Assembly (NCBI RefSeq): GCF_000211835.1
Contig: NZ_AEGR01000018.1
Span: 1-64,000, forward strand
Origin: Hylemonella gracilis ATCC 19624
GTDB lineage: Bacteria > Pseudomonadota > Gammaproteobacteria > Burkholderiales > Burkholderiaceae_C
Reading direction: 5' to 3'
DNA: 64,000 bases
The stretch's first letter is position 1, and each line of letters starts with the position of its first letter. Position numbers and translations under genes: made by a program. The notes beneath the pieces were generated by a model, which made no database searches, was not told the DNA's origin, and saw only the letters and a program-made list of their open reading frames with translations. Positions 8,267-16,476 of this stretch are shown here, piece by piece.

Positions 8267-9010
8267 ATGGCCACCACTTCGTGCATTGAATTCCAGGACG
8301 TGGTCGCGGGCTACAAGGATTTCATGATCCTCAACAAGCTGTCCTTGCAGGCGCGGCGCGGCGCGATCACGCTGCTGCTGGGCCCCAACGGGGCGGGCAA
8401 GTCCACCGTGCTCAAGACCCTGTTTGGATTGCTGAAGCCCCGCCAGGGCCGCATCCTGCTCGATGGCCAGGACATCACCGGCGCTAGCCCGAAGGAGCTG
8501 CTGGCGCGAGGCATTGCCTTCGTGCCCCAGGGGCGCAACCTCTTCGGCCAGCTCACGGTGCATCAAAACCTCGAACTCGGCGGCATCACCCTGGGCATGA
8601 AGACCACGCACGCGCGCATTCCCGAGGTGCTGGAGTTTTTCCCGCGCGTGCGGGAACGCCTGCACTCCCAGGCTTCGGCCCTGTCCGGCGGCGAGCAGAA
8701 GCAGCTCGAGATCGGCCGCGCGCTGTTGCTGCGCCCCCGCGTGCTGCTGATCGACGAACCGTCCATCGGCCTGTCGCCCCTGGTGGTGCAGGATGTTTTC
8801 AAGCTGCTGCGCCGCCTGGCGGAGCAGGGCACGACCGTGCTGATGGTCGAGCAGAACGTCAAGAGCGCGCTCAAGGTGTCGGACGAGGCCATCGCGCTCG
8901 AGTCCGGTCGCCGCGTGCTGCAGCGACCGGCGGCCGAACTGTTGGCCGATCCGCACATCGAGCGCCTCTTCCTCGGCGGTGCGCACGCGGCCACACCTGC
9001 CGCCGCCTGA
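8267..9010 (+). CDS. Branched-chain-type ABC transporter ATP-binding protein (LivF-like), operon 1
   Basis: A 247-residue ATPase, the partner of the LivG-like subunit; only two bases separate the genes. Walker A GPNGAGKST, signature LSGGEQKQLEIGRAL, Walker B VLLIDEPSIGLSP and H-loop LMVEQNV are visible. The typical LivF segment IAFVPQGRNLFGQLTVHQNLELG is present. It closes the five-gene importer; no clear terminator follows. Confidence 0.92.
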   Translation: MATTSCIEFQDVVAGYKDFMILNKLSLQARRGAITLLLGPNGAGKSTVLKTLFGLLKPRQGRILLDGQDITGASPKELLARGIAFVPQGRNLFGQLTVHQNLELGGITLGMKTTHARIPEVLEFFPRVRERLHSQASALSGGEQKQLEIGRALLLRPRVLLIDEPSIGLSPLVVQDVFKLLRRLAEQGTTVLMVEQNVKSALKVSDEAIALESGRRVLQRPAAELLADPHIERLFLGGAHAATPAAA

Positions 9011-9081
9011 GCGGGGAAACTGGGCGCGGCGACTCCCGCTGGAGGACAATGCGGGCCTCGGCACCTCAGCCGAGCCTGTCC

Positions 9082-9167
9082 GAATCTGAAGCGTCTGAAT
9101 TGCTTGAATTGTCTGCAGCGCCCGTATCGCTGGAATCGCCTTAAGCGCCGGAATCTTCAGAATCTCT
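9082..9167. repeat. Degenerate 9-bp tandem repeat
   Basis: GAATC or GAATT pentamers start at 9082, 9097, 9106, 9133, 9151 and 9160. Most spacings are 9, 18 or 27 bases, so the stretch reads as a decayed tandem repeat with a 9-base unit of the form NNGAATYNN. It is AT-richer than its surroundings and lies in the 196-base gap before the MFS gene. It could be a decayed minisatellite or an array of protein-binding sites; no coding function is apparent. Confidence 0.45.
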
Positions 9168-9206
9168 CCAAGCGATCGTGGCACCGCCACCCCGAACCCT
9201 GACCCC

Positions 9207-10406
9207 ATGCGCCTTGCCTTGCCCGGAGGGACCTTCACGGTCCTGCTTTTGTTGCTCCTGGGCGCGCAGCCCATTGCCACCGACCTGCACCTGCCGGCTT
9301 TGCCCGCGATCACGCGCGACCTCGGCCCGGCCAGCACCAGCCTGACCGTCTTCGCGCTGGCCTTCGGCATCAGCCAGCTCTTCAGTGGTCCGCTGGCCGA
9401 CCGTTGGGGCCGCCGCCCGTTGTTGCTTGCCGGACTGGCGCTGTACGCCCTGGGTGCGCTGGGGGCCACGTTCGCGGGCAGCATCACGGTGCTGGCCGGC
9501 TGGCGCGCCGTGCAGGGCGTGGCCATGGCGGCCATCCTGATTTGCGCGCGTGCCGCGGTGCGTGACCGCTACAGCGCCCTGGAAGGGCCGCGTGTGATGG
9601 CGCTGGGTTTGTCTGGCCTGGGCGTGGTGGCCTTGCTCGCGCCGCTGCTGGGCGCGGTGATGACGCAGTACGCCAGCTGGCGCTGGGCTCTGGCTTGCAT
9701 GACGGCTTACGCCTTGGGGGTGCTGGTCTGGTGTGCCTTGCGCTTCACCGAGACCCGCCCCGCCCGTGTCCCGGGCGGGCAGGGCAGCGCGCGCGAGGTG
9801 CTGCGCAACGCCAACTTCTGGGCCTGGAGCAGCCTCACGGCGGCCACCTATGGCGGCGTCTTCTGCTTTCTCTTGCTGTCGCCCATGGTCTACGTCGAGC
9901 GCCTGGGCCTCAGTCCACTCGCGTATGGCTGGATCCCCGCCAGCGGCTCCCTGGTCTACACCTTCAGCACGGCCTGGTGCCGCCACCGGCTGCACCGGCG
10001 CTCGGCGCTGGCCTGCGTGCAGCTCGGGGCTGGCTTCAGTCTGGCGGGCGCCGCGCTGCAAATCGTCGGGGCGATCTGGTGGCCCGACCGGGTGGCACCG
10101 CTGCTGTTGGGGCACTGGATTTTCGTGATCGGTCATGGCTTTCACCAGCCGTGCTCGCAGGCGGGCGCGGTGAGTGAGCTGCCCCAGGCGGCGGGCCGCG
10201 CGGTGGCCTGGTCGGGCTTCATCACCATGGCCGTGGCCTTTGTCCTGGGTCAGAGCGTGGCGCATTTTTCGCACGGGGCCGAGGGTGCGAACGGCCTGCA
10301 AGGTCCCTTGACCGGTACCTGGCCCGTGGCACTGCCCATGGCCTTGGCGGCCTTGGGCATAGGGCTCATCACACGCTGGTGGTTGCCGCGCGCTCAGTCC
10401 GCCTGA
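9207..10406 (+). CDS. MFS transporter, Bcr/CflA drug-resistance family
   Basis: A 399-residue inner-membrane protein with about twelve hydrophobic segments, the length of Bcr/CflA multidrug exporters. Motif A appears as GPLADRWGRRPLLLAGLALY (loop 2-3), and the family-typical PIATDLHLPALPAI and FALAFGISQLFSGPLADRWG are at the N-terminus. Motif C is less clear. These pumps export antibiotics, sulfonamides or small metabolites by proton antiport; the substrate here is unknown. The gene ends 78 bases from a convergent chemoreceptor gene. Confidence 0.85.
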   Translation: MRLALPGGTFTVLLLLLLGAQPIATDLHLPALPAITRDLGPASTSLTVFALAFGISQLFSGPLADRWGRRPLLLAGLALYALGALGATFAGSITVLAGWRAVQGVAMAAILICARAAVRDRYSALEGPRVMALGLSGLGVVALLAPLLGAVMTQYASWRWALACMTAYALGVLVWCALRFTETRPARVPGGQGSAREVLRNANFWAWSSLTAATYGGVFCFLLLSPMVYVERLGLSPLAYGWIPASGSLVYTFSTAWCRHRLHRRSALACVQLGAGFSLAGAALQIVGAIWWPDRVAPLLLGHWIFVIGHGFHQPCSQAGAVSELPQAAGRAVAWSGFITMAVAFVLGQSVAHFSHGAEGANGLQGPLTGTWPVALPMALAALGIGLITRWWLPRAQSA

Positions 10407-10484
10407 CAGGATAGCCCTGGGCCCCGGCGAGACCGCCGAGCCAGACATTGCCGCAGGCCATGCCACGGCTCGCGGGCGGATGCT

Positions 10485-12029
10485 TCAGCGGGAGAGCCGG
10501 AAGCTCGCGACCGTTTGCACCAGATCGTTGGCTTGCTCGCGCAGGCCCTGCGCGGCGGCGGCCGACTGCTCGACCAGCGCGGCGTTCTGCTGTGTCATCT
10601 GGTCCAGGTGCTGCACGGCCTGGCCGATTTCCCCCAGGGTGTGCGCCTGCGCGGCGCTGGAGCTGGAGATTTCGCTGATGATCTGCGTGACCTGGCTGAC
10701 GCTGCGCACCAGCTCGCCCATGGTCTCGCCGGTGTCGCTGACCAGGCGGCTGCCCCCATCCACGCGCTCGATGGAGGCGGAGATCAGCGACTTGATCTCG
10801 CGCGCCGCCTCGGCCGAGCGTTGGGCGAGGGAACGCACCTCGCCGGCCACCACCGCGAAGCCACGCCCCTGTTCGCCCGCGCGGGCGGCTTCCACGGCGG
10901 CGTTCAGGGCCAGGATGTTGGTCTGGAACGCGATGCCATCGATCACGCCGATGATGTTGCCAATCTGATTGGACGCATTCTGGATGTCGCGCATGGCGCG
11001 CACCACTTCCTCGACCATCGAGCCGCCCCGGTGGGCCACCTGGGAGGCCGCCTGCGCCAAGGTGTCGGCCTGGCGGGCCGCTTCCGCGTTCTGACGCACG
11101 CCGTCGCCCAGCTGGGCCATGGCCGCGCCGGTTTGCTCCAGGCTGCTGGCCGCTTGTTCGGTGCGGTTGGAGAGATCCTGGTTGCCCGAGGCGATCTCGC
11201 TGGACGCCAGCCGCACCTGTTCGGCCGAGTTGCGCACCGACGCGATGGTGAGGGCCAGCCGTTCTTGCATCTCGGTCAGGCTGCGGCTGAGTTCCGCCAG
11301 TTCGTCACTGCCTTGGGCGTCGATGCGCTGCGTCAGGTCACCCTCGGCGATGTGCGCTGTTTGCTGGCGCGCCATCTCCAGGGGTTGCGTGACGGAGCGC
11401 GTGATCATCAGCGCCACCGCCACGCCCAGCACCGAGGCCAGGCCCAGCAGCGCGATGACCATGGCGCGGGTCAGGTGGGCCTGGTCTTCCATCTCGGCGG
11501 TGGCCTTGGCGACGCTGTCGTGGGTGTAGTCCGCGTAGGCGTTGATGGCTTCCAGATAGCTTTCCATGGACGGGATCAGATCGGCTGAAATCCCCGCGAC
11601 CACGTTCTCACCGGCTTCCTTGCGTTTGATCAATCCTTCCCGCAGGTCCTGGTAGACCTTGCGCTTCTGATTGATGATCTCGACCAGGCGCAGGGCCTCG
11701 GGAGGCTGCTCGATGCCATTGAGTTCCTTCTGCACCGCGTCGATGCGGGCGGAGGTTTCCTTGGATTTGCGCGTGAAGGCCGTGACGAACACCGGGTCGT
11801 TCACGGCCATGCTGACCAGCCGACGCTGAATGCTGACCTCGGTCAGCCCGGCCCATTGCCGGGAAAGATCGAGCGCATGCATGTCCACCTCGACCAGGCG
11901 GTGGATGCGATCGTTGAGCTGGCCGACGCGCAGCACGCCGACGACCGAGGCGCCGATCAGCAGCACCATGACCAGCGTGAAACCCGCCAGCACGCGGTTG
12001 CGCAGCTTCCAATGATTCAGGAAATGCAT
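10485..12029 (-). CDS. Methyl-accepting chemotaxis protein
   Basis: A 514-residue transmembrane chemoreceptor. Membrane segment 1 lies near residues 13-33, a four-helix-bundle ligand domain (4HB_MCP type) fills about 35-185, membrane segment 2 about 190-210, then HAMP (about 211-265) and a signalling hairpin whose tip is [37 protein letters not shown]. No C-terminal NWETF-like pentapeptide for CheR/CheB tethering is present (ends VASFRLSR). It signals to CheA/CheW at the cell pole; the ligand is unknown. It is monocistronic, with a 288-base divergent gap to aroQ. Confidence 0.93.
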   Translation of the reverse strand: MHFLNHWKLRNRVLAGFTLVMVLLIGASVVGVLRVGQLNDRIHRLVEVDMHALDLSRQWAGLTEVSIQRRLVSMAVNDPVFVTAFTRKSKETSARIDAVQKELNGIEQPPEALRLVEIINQKRKVYQDLREGLIKRKEAGENVVAGISADLIPSMESYLEAINAYADYTHDSVAKATAEMEDQAHLTRAMVIALLGLASVLGVAVALMITRSVTQPLEMARQQTAHIAEGDLTQRIDAQGSDELAELSRSLTEMQERLALTIASVRNSAEQVRLASSEIASGNQDLSNRTEQAASSLEQTGAAMAQLGDGVRQNAEAARQADTLAQAASQVAHRGGSMVEEVVRAMRDIQNASNQIGNIIGVIDGIAFQTNILALNAAVEAARAGEQGRGFAVVAGEVRSLAQRSAEAAREIKSLISASIERVDGGSRLVSDTGETMGELVRSVSQVTQIISEISSSSAAQAHTLGEIGQAVQHLDQMTQQNAALVEQSAAAAQGLREQANDLVQTVASFRLSR

Positions 12030-12168
12030 GGCATGCCCCTTTGATGTGTCGTGGGAGGTTGGGAGGACGGATTCAGGTAACCGGCCCTGAAACAGGCGGG
12101 TTCGCCGTGATCGAGAAAGATGGGTGAAAAGTGCACAAAAACGCAGTACCTGATCATAGAGGCCACGC

Positions 12169-12186
12169 TTGACATTTCAATGTCAA
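12169..12186. promoter_or_regulatory. Perfect 18-base palindrome in the MCP/aroQ divergent gap
   Basis: TTGACAT (12169-12175) and ATGTCAA (12180-12186) form a perfect inverted repeat separated by four bases. It lies 140 bases upstream of the chemoreceptor start and 131 bases upstream of aroQ. The half-site TTGACA also resembles a -35 hexamer. The remainder of the 288-base gap (12030-12317) shows no gene and no other clear element. It may be an operator for an unidentified regulator; the regulator is not known. Confidence 0.45.
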
Positions 12187-12317
12187 CAAAGTCTTGAACC
12201 TCCGGCACGGACGCTCCCCCTAACCAGGCCCGTGGTCCATGGGCCTGAGCCAGGTTAACCTCACCGCCGCCAGGCAACGGTGCCAAGTTGACGCTCGAAT
12301 CGCTTAGACTCAAACGC

Positions 12318-12851
12318 ATGAAAACCCTCTATGTCTTCAACGGTCCCAACCTCAACCTGCTGGGCACGCGCGAGCCGAGCATCTATGGCGCACAGACCCT
12401 GGCCGACGTGCAGGCCCTGTGCGAACGCGCGGCGGCCCAGCATGGGTTGAAGCTGGATTTTCGTCAAACCAACCACGAAGGCGCGCTGGTCGATTGGCTG
12501 CACGAAGCCGGCCGTGCCCAGGCCCAGGGCGCGGCCATTGGTGTGGTGTTCAACGCGGGGGCCTACACCCACACCAGCGTCGCCTTGCACGATGCGATCA
12601 AGGGTGCGGGTGTTCGTCTCATCGAACTGCACATCAGCAACGTCCACGCCCGTGAGGCTTTCCGCCACCACAGCTACATCAGCCCCGTCGCCTCGGCCGT
12701 CATGGCGGGCTTCGGCGTGGGCGGGTATGCCTTGGCCATCGACGGCTTGGTGATGCAGCATCGCGCCAGCGAGGGCGTGGTGCGCGACGGCCGCGCGCTC
12801 GAAGCCCCGGCCGCGTCGGAAGGCGTGGCCCGCCTGCCGTCCAAGGACTGA
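12318..12851 (+). CDS. aroQ: Type II 3-dehydroquinate dehydratase
   Basis: Dehydrates 3-dehydroquinate to 3-dehydroshikimate. The N-terminal signature NGPNLNLLGTREPSIYG (residues 8-24) includes the catalytic Tyr (Y23) and the flexible-lid Arg (R18). FNAGAYTHTSVAL, IELHISNVHAREAFRHHSYISP and GFGVGGYALAIDGL complete the active site and trimer contacts. The product is 177 residues, roughly 30 longer than most AroQ proteins because of a C-terminal tail after ALAIDGLVM. The ATG at 12318 gives the canonical MKTLYVFNGPN start. In many betaproteobacteria aroQ precedes accBC; here a regulator follows convergently instead. Confidence 0.95.
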   Translation: MKTLYVFNGPNLNLLGTREPSIYGAQTLADVQALCERAAAQHGLKLDFRQTNHEGALVDWLHEAGRAQAQGAAIGVVFNAGAYTHTSVALHDAIKGAGVRLIELHISNVHAREAFRHHSYISPVASAVMAGFGVGGYALAIDGLVMQHRASEGVVRDGRALEAPAASEGVARLPSKD

Positions 12852-12870
12852 GCGCACCGGCTCGCCCCGC

Positions 12871-13920
12871 TCAGCGCCGTGCCGCCAGCGTGACCGAAGG
12901 CGGCACGCCATAACGCCGGCGGTAGGCCTGAGCGAAACGCCCGAGGTGGGTGAAGCCGCAATCGAAGGCGATCGCGGCGACCGAGGCCGTCTCCACGGGG
13001 GACGCGCCGTCGGCTTCGCCGCGGGCGGCGCACAGCATCGCGTGAGCACGTTCCAGGCGCAGGGCCTGCAGGTGCTGCATGGGGCTGGTGTCGCGAAAGC
13101 GCTTGAAGGCTTCCAGCAGCGTGCGCGTGGAGGTTCCGGCTGCGGCGGCGATGTCGGCCAGGCGCAGCGCCTCGCCCGCGCGCTCGGCCATGCAACGTTC
13201 GGCGCGCAACACGCAGGCCGGCGCGATGCCCGTGGTCTGCAGGTTGGCGTCGTGCGTGTCCGTCCCCCAGCCTTGGCCCTCGTGCAGCAGGTGCACCAGC
13301 AAGCGCTCCATCTCGACGGCCACCAGGGGATGGCGCCGCGCCGTGTCCAGCAGGGCGGGGGACCCGGCGATCAGGCGCAGTTGTTCGAGCCAGGCCTGCA
13401 AGCCGGGGCGCCGCAAATCCAGCGCGCCATGAAAGCGGGCCGCTGCGCCTTCCAAACCCAGATGGGCCTCGACCATGTGGCGGTCCAGCCGCAGCACGAA
13501 CTGCTCGCAGTCGGGTGACAGGTCGGCGAGGAAGGAGTGACCCGGCGCGCAGACGACGCCGGTCCAGGGGCTGGCCGTGAAGGTGCGGCCCGCGCTGCGC
13601 ACCTCGGCGTGGCCGCGCAGACAGAACATCAGCAAGTGGTAATCCTCCACCGCCTCCACGTCCACTTGCGTGGGTTGGCCGAAGAAGGCGATGGTGCCCA
13701 GGCCCAGTTCGCCCAGGCGCACGTAGTCCATGTGCGAACGCGAGGGGCGGCCCGTGCCCGCGCCCAAGGGGCGCAGCCGGTGCGGCTGCATGACCCGCGA
13801 GATGCGCTCGCGGGCCTCGTCCAGGTCGTCGGATTCGAACAGCCGGTGCGCGCGCAAGGCCCGGGGTTCGAAGGGGCCGACATCGGTGGCGACGGCTGCG
13901 GGACGGGGGGCGAGTTGCAT
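12871..13920 (-). CDS. andR: AraC/XylS-family regulator, probable activator of the anthranilate dioxygenase genes
   Basis: A 349-residue regulator. Residues about 60-190 are an AraC-binding-like sensor domain (DYHLLMFCLRGHAEVR, WTGVVCAPGHSFLADL). The C-terminal double helix-turn-helix (about 240-345) contains LRLADIAAAAGTSTRTLLEAFKRFRDTSPMQHLQALRLERAHAML (read in segments) and FDCGFTHLGRFAQAYRRRYGVPPS. It is divergent from andAc with a 244-base gap, the arrangement known for AndR and andAcAdAbAa in Burkholderia cepacia DBO1. Regulator name is by synteny and family; the effector is presumed to be anthranilate. Confidence 0.8.
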   Translation of the reverse strand: MQLAPRPAAVATDVGPFEPRALRAHRLFESDDLDEARERISRVMQPHRLRPLGAGTGRPSRSHMDYVRLGELGLGTIAFFGQPTQVDVEAVEDYHLLMFCLRGHAEVRSAGRTFTASPWTGVVCAPGHSFLADLSPDCEQFVLRLDRHMVEAHLGLEGAAARFHGALDLRRPGLQAWLEQLRLIAGSPALLDTARRHPLVAVEMERLLVHLLHEGQGWGTDTHDANLQTTGIAPACVLRAERCMAERAGEALRLADIAAAAGTSTRTLLEAFKRFRDTSPMQHLQALRLERAHAMLCAARGEADGASPVETASVAAIAFDCGFTHLGRFAQAYRRRYGVPPSVTLAARR

Positions 13921-14029
13921 GGCCGGTTCGGTGTTCCAGGAAACAGTCCGGAAGCGGGCAGCAAAGTGCAAGAAGCGCGCCAGGCCTCGCGCACCCTGCT
14001 TCACGCAGGTCAAGTTCCCGCGTGAAAGC

Positions 14030-14074
14030 CGCGCTAAATGGACAGCGCGCTGTCCGGTCTGCGGCAAACGGATA
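14030..14074 (+). promoter_or_regulatory. Candidate AndR (XylS-like) direct half-sites upstream of andAc
   Basis: Two related boxes of the XylS half-site form TGCA-N6-GGNTA are present: CGCG-N6-GGACA at 14030-14044 and TGCG-N6-GGATA at 14060-14074. The overlapping 11-mers AAATGGACAGC and AAACGGATAGC match at nine positions and are spaced exactly 30 bases, close to three helical turns. They lie 91-135 bases before the andAc ATG, upstream of where a promoter would be. Binding by the neighbouring AraC-type protein is inferred. Confidence 0.45.
14040..14055. repeat. Perfect 16-base palindrome in the andR-andAc gap
   Basis: GGACAGCG at 14040-14047 is followed directly by its reverse complement CGCTGTCC at 14048-14055. 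It overlaps the first XylS-like half-site. It could be a second operator or a cruciform/hairpin in the andAc leader if transcription starts upstream. Confidence 0.45.
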
Positions 14075-14164
14075 GCCGCGTGCCGCGAGTGTTCCAACAA
14101 TGTGGCCATTCCCCGCCGCGCCGTCACGACGCGCACGGAGGGTTCAGTCACAAGGAGCACTTTG

Positions 14165-15484
14165 ATGAATGACGTCGTTGACGTGGGCGCACCGAAAACG
14201 GGCGCGAACCCAGGGGCAGGTGCCTCGGCCGCCGCCACGGCCCAAGAAGCCGTGGTGCATTTCCCCCGGGCGGATGGTTCGCGCACGCCCTACAAGGTGT
14301 TCAGCTCCCAGGAGGTCTACGAGCGCGAGCAGGAGCGCATTTACCGTGGCCCGGTCTGGAGCTTCGTGGCGCTGGAGTGTGAGATCCCGAACCCCGGCGA
14401 TTACAAGAGCACCTTCGTCGGCGACACGCCCGTGGTGGTGACGCGCACACCCGAGGGCGAGCTGGCCTGCTGGGTCAACCGCTGCGCGCACCGCGGCGCC
14501 ATGGTCTGTCGCAACGCGCGCGGCAATGCCAAGGAACACACCTGCGTCTACCACCAGTGGAGTTTCGATTGCAAGGGCAATCTGCAGGGCGTGCCTTTCC
14601 GTCGCGGCAAGGACGGCGCGCCGGGCATGCCGGCGGATTTCAAGCCGGCCGAGCACGGCCTGAAGCAACTGCGCGTGGACAGCTACAGGGGCATCGTCTT
14701 CGCCACCTTCAGCGCGGAAACGCCGCCGCTGCCCGACTACCTGGGTGCTGAAATGCGGCCCTGGGTGGACCGCATCATGCACAAGCCCATCGTCTACCTG
14801 GGCTGCACGCGGCAATTCGCCAAGAGCAATTGGAAGCTCTATTACGAGAACGTGAAGGACCCGTACCACGCCAGCCTGCTGCACCTCTTTCACACCACCT
14901 TCAACATCTTCCGCGTGGGCATGAAGGCGCGCTCGCTGCCCGACGCCACGCACGGCCTGCACAGCATCATCACCGCGACCAAGCCCAAGGAAGAGAAGGA
15001 AGACACGGCCGATGCGTACAAGCAGCAGGCCATCCGTTCCATGGACGAGGGCTTCCACCTCGAAGACGACTCGGTGCTGGGTTTCGTCTCCGAGTACGAG
15101 GAAGACTGCACCAACCACATCCAGACGATCTTTCCGCAGCTCGTGCTGCAGCAAATTCACAACACCTTGGTTTGCCGCCAAGTGCTGCCCAAGGGGCCCG
15201 ACCAGTTCGAGCTGGTGTTCCACTTCTTCGGCTACGCCGACGACACGCCCGAGCTGCGTGCCTTGCGCATCAAGCAGGCCAACCTCGTCGGGCCGGCGGG
15301 CTACATCTCGATGGAAGACACCGAAGCCACGGAACTGGTGCAGCGCGCCACCCTGCGCGATGGCGATGCCGCGTCCATCATGGCGCTGGGCTTGACGGAC
15401 GGCGAGCCCAGGCAGGACACCATGATCACCGAGAACCTGATCCGCAAGTTCTGGGCGGGGTACCAGAAGCTCATGGGCTATTGA
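14165..15484 (+). CDS. andAc: Anthranilate 1,2-dioxygenase, oxygenase large (alpha) subunit
   Basis: The 439-residue catalytic subunit of a Rieske non-heme iron dioxygenase that converts anthranilate to catechol with release of CO2 and ammonia. The Rieske [2Fe-2S] ligands are C107-x-H109 and C127-x2-H130. The mononuclear iron site is seen as D232-P-Y-H235-x4-H240, with a likely carboxylate ligand at D385 (SMEDTEATEL). The sequence closely follows what I recall of AndAc of B. cepacia DBO1 (HFPRADGSR, KVFSS, CVYHQWSFD, FHTTFNIFRVGMKARS, GYISMEDTEATELVQ). An N-terminal Ala/Gly-rich extension of about 25 residues is extra. A salicylate-type substrate cannot be fully excluded. Confidence 0.85.
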   Translation: MNDVVDVGAPKTGANPGAGASAAATAQEAVVHFPRADGSRTPYKVFSSQEVYEREQERIYRGPVWSFVALECEIPNPGDYKSTFVGDTPVVVTRTPEGELACWVNRCAHRGAMVCRNARGNAKEHTCVYHQWSFDCKGNLQGVPFRRGKDGAPGMPADFKPAEHGLKQLRVDSYRGIVFATFSAETPPLPDYLGAEMRPWVDRIMHKPIVYLGCTRQFAKSNWKLYYENVKDPYHASLLHLFHTTFNIFRVGMKARSLPDATHGLHSIITATKPKEEKEDTADAYKQQAIRSMDEGFHLEDDSVLGFVSEYEEDCTNHIQTIFPQLVLQQIHNTLVCRQVLPKGPDQFELVFHFFGYADDTPELRALRIKQANLVGPAGYISMEDTEATELVQRATLRDGDAASIMALGLTDGEPRQDTMITENLIRKFWAGYQKLMGY

Positions 15485-15509
15485 AGAGAACGGGAAGAGG
15501 AACACGACC

Positions 15510-16046
15510 ATGACCACCCTGACGCTCAACAAACCGGTGAGCCCGACCACAACCGCACCTGCCGCGGCGACGCTGGAGTCCATCACCCTTTGGTTCGAGA
15601 TCAGCCAGTTGCAGGAACGCTACTGCGCCGCGCTGGACAACAACCGCCTCGAAGACTGGGCGGCGATGTTCACGCCCGATTGCCTCTACGAGATCGTGCC
15701 CAAGGAAAACGCCGACCTGGGCTTGCCCATCGGCCTGATCTACTGCGACAACCAGAAGATGCTGCGCGACCGCGTGCTCTCGCTGCGCCACGCCAACATC
15801 TACGAAGACCACAGCAACCGCCACATGACCTCGGGCCTGACCATCCAGCCCGTCAGCGCGAACGAAGTGCAGGTCGAATCCAGTTACGTGGTCATCCAGA
15901 CCCGCACCAATGGTGAGTCCTTCGTCTACCAGGCAGGCCGTTATCTGGACCGCATCGTTCGCACGCCCGAGGGCTGGCGCTACAAGAGCAAACGGGTGAT
16001 CTACGACACCTCGCGTGTGATGACGCTGTTGGCTACGCCCATCTGA
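15510..16046 (+). CDS. andAd: Anthranilate 1,2-dioxygenase, oxygenase small (beta) subunit
   Basis: A 178-residue ring-hydroxylating dioxygenase beta subunit with the cone-like SnoaL/NTF2 fold. Typical stretches are YCAALDNNRLEDWAAMFTPDCLYEIVPKEN (read in two parts), a ridge with DRVLSLRHANIYEDHSNRH, and the C-terminal RYKSKRVIYDTSRV. It builds the alpha3beta3 hexamer with the upstream subunit and has no cofactor of its own. It starts 25 bases after andAc and ends 16 bases before andAb, so the three are co-transcribed. Confidence 0.85.
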   Translation: MTTLTLNKPVSPTTTAPAAATLESITLWFEISQLQERYCAALDNNRLEDWAAMFTPDCLYEIVPKENADLGLPIGLIYCDNQKMLRDRVLSLRHANIYEDHSNRHMTSGLTIQPVSANEVQVESSYVVIQTRTNGESFVYQAGRYLDRIVRTPEGWRYKSKRVIYDTSRVMTLLATPI

Positions 16047-16062
16047 TGCAGAGGCATTGACC

Positions 16063-16404
16063 ATGAATGAAACCGTTGCAGACCTCCAGTGGCATGACGT
16101 GGGCGAGCCGGACGACTTTCCCGATGGCGCGGTCTGGCCCGTGGTGGCCGCTGGCATGCCGATTGCTGTATTCCGCGCGGGCGAGGCACTGCATGCGCTG
16201 CACGATTTGTGCACGCACGGTGCGGCCAAGCTGTCGGACGGCTATGTGGAGAACGGCTGCGTCGAATGCCCGCTGCACCAGGGCCTGTTCGACATCGCCA
16301 CGGGCCAGCCCTGTGGCGGGCCGGTCACGCAGGCCGTGCGGAGTTTCCCGATCCGCGTCGTCACGAGGGACGGGGCAGGCCGGGTCGAGGTCGGAATCGG
16401 TTAA
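16063..16404 (+). CDS. andAb: Rieske ferredoxin component of anthranilate dioxygenase
   Basis: A 113-residue Rieske-type ferredoxin carrying electrons to the oxygenase. Cluster ligands are C50-x-H52 and C69-x2-H72 (DLCTHGAAKLSDG and CVECPLHQG). The ATG at 16063 is chosen over a TTG two codons upstream. In the DBO1 operon the next gene is the reductase andAa; here it is replaced by an ABC-importer binding protein 72 bases downstream, so the reductase must come from elsewhere in the genome. Confidence 0.88.
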   Translation: MNETVADLQWHDVGEPDDFPDGAVWPVVAAGMPIAVFRAGEALHALHDLCTHGAAKLSDGYVENGCVECPLHQGLFDIATGQPCGGPVTQAVRSFPIRVVTRDGAGRVEVGIG

Positions 16405-16476
16405 AACTCCGAGCTTTGTCGACGTTGGGTCGATGCCGGGTCGGATTTCCTTTGATTTTTCCAACATGGAGCATGC

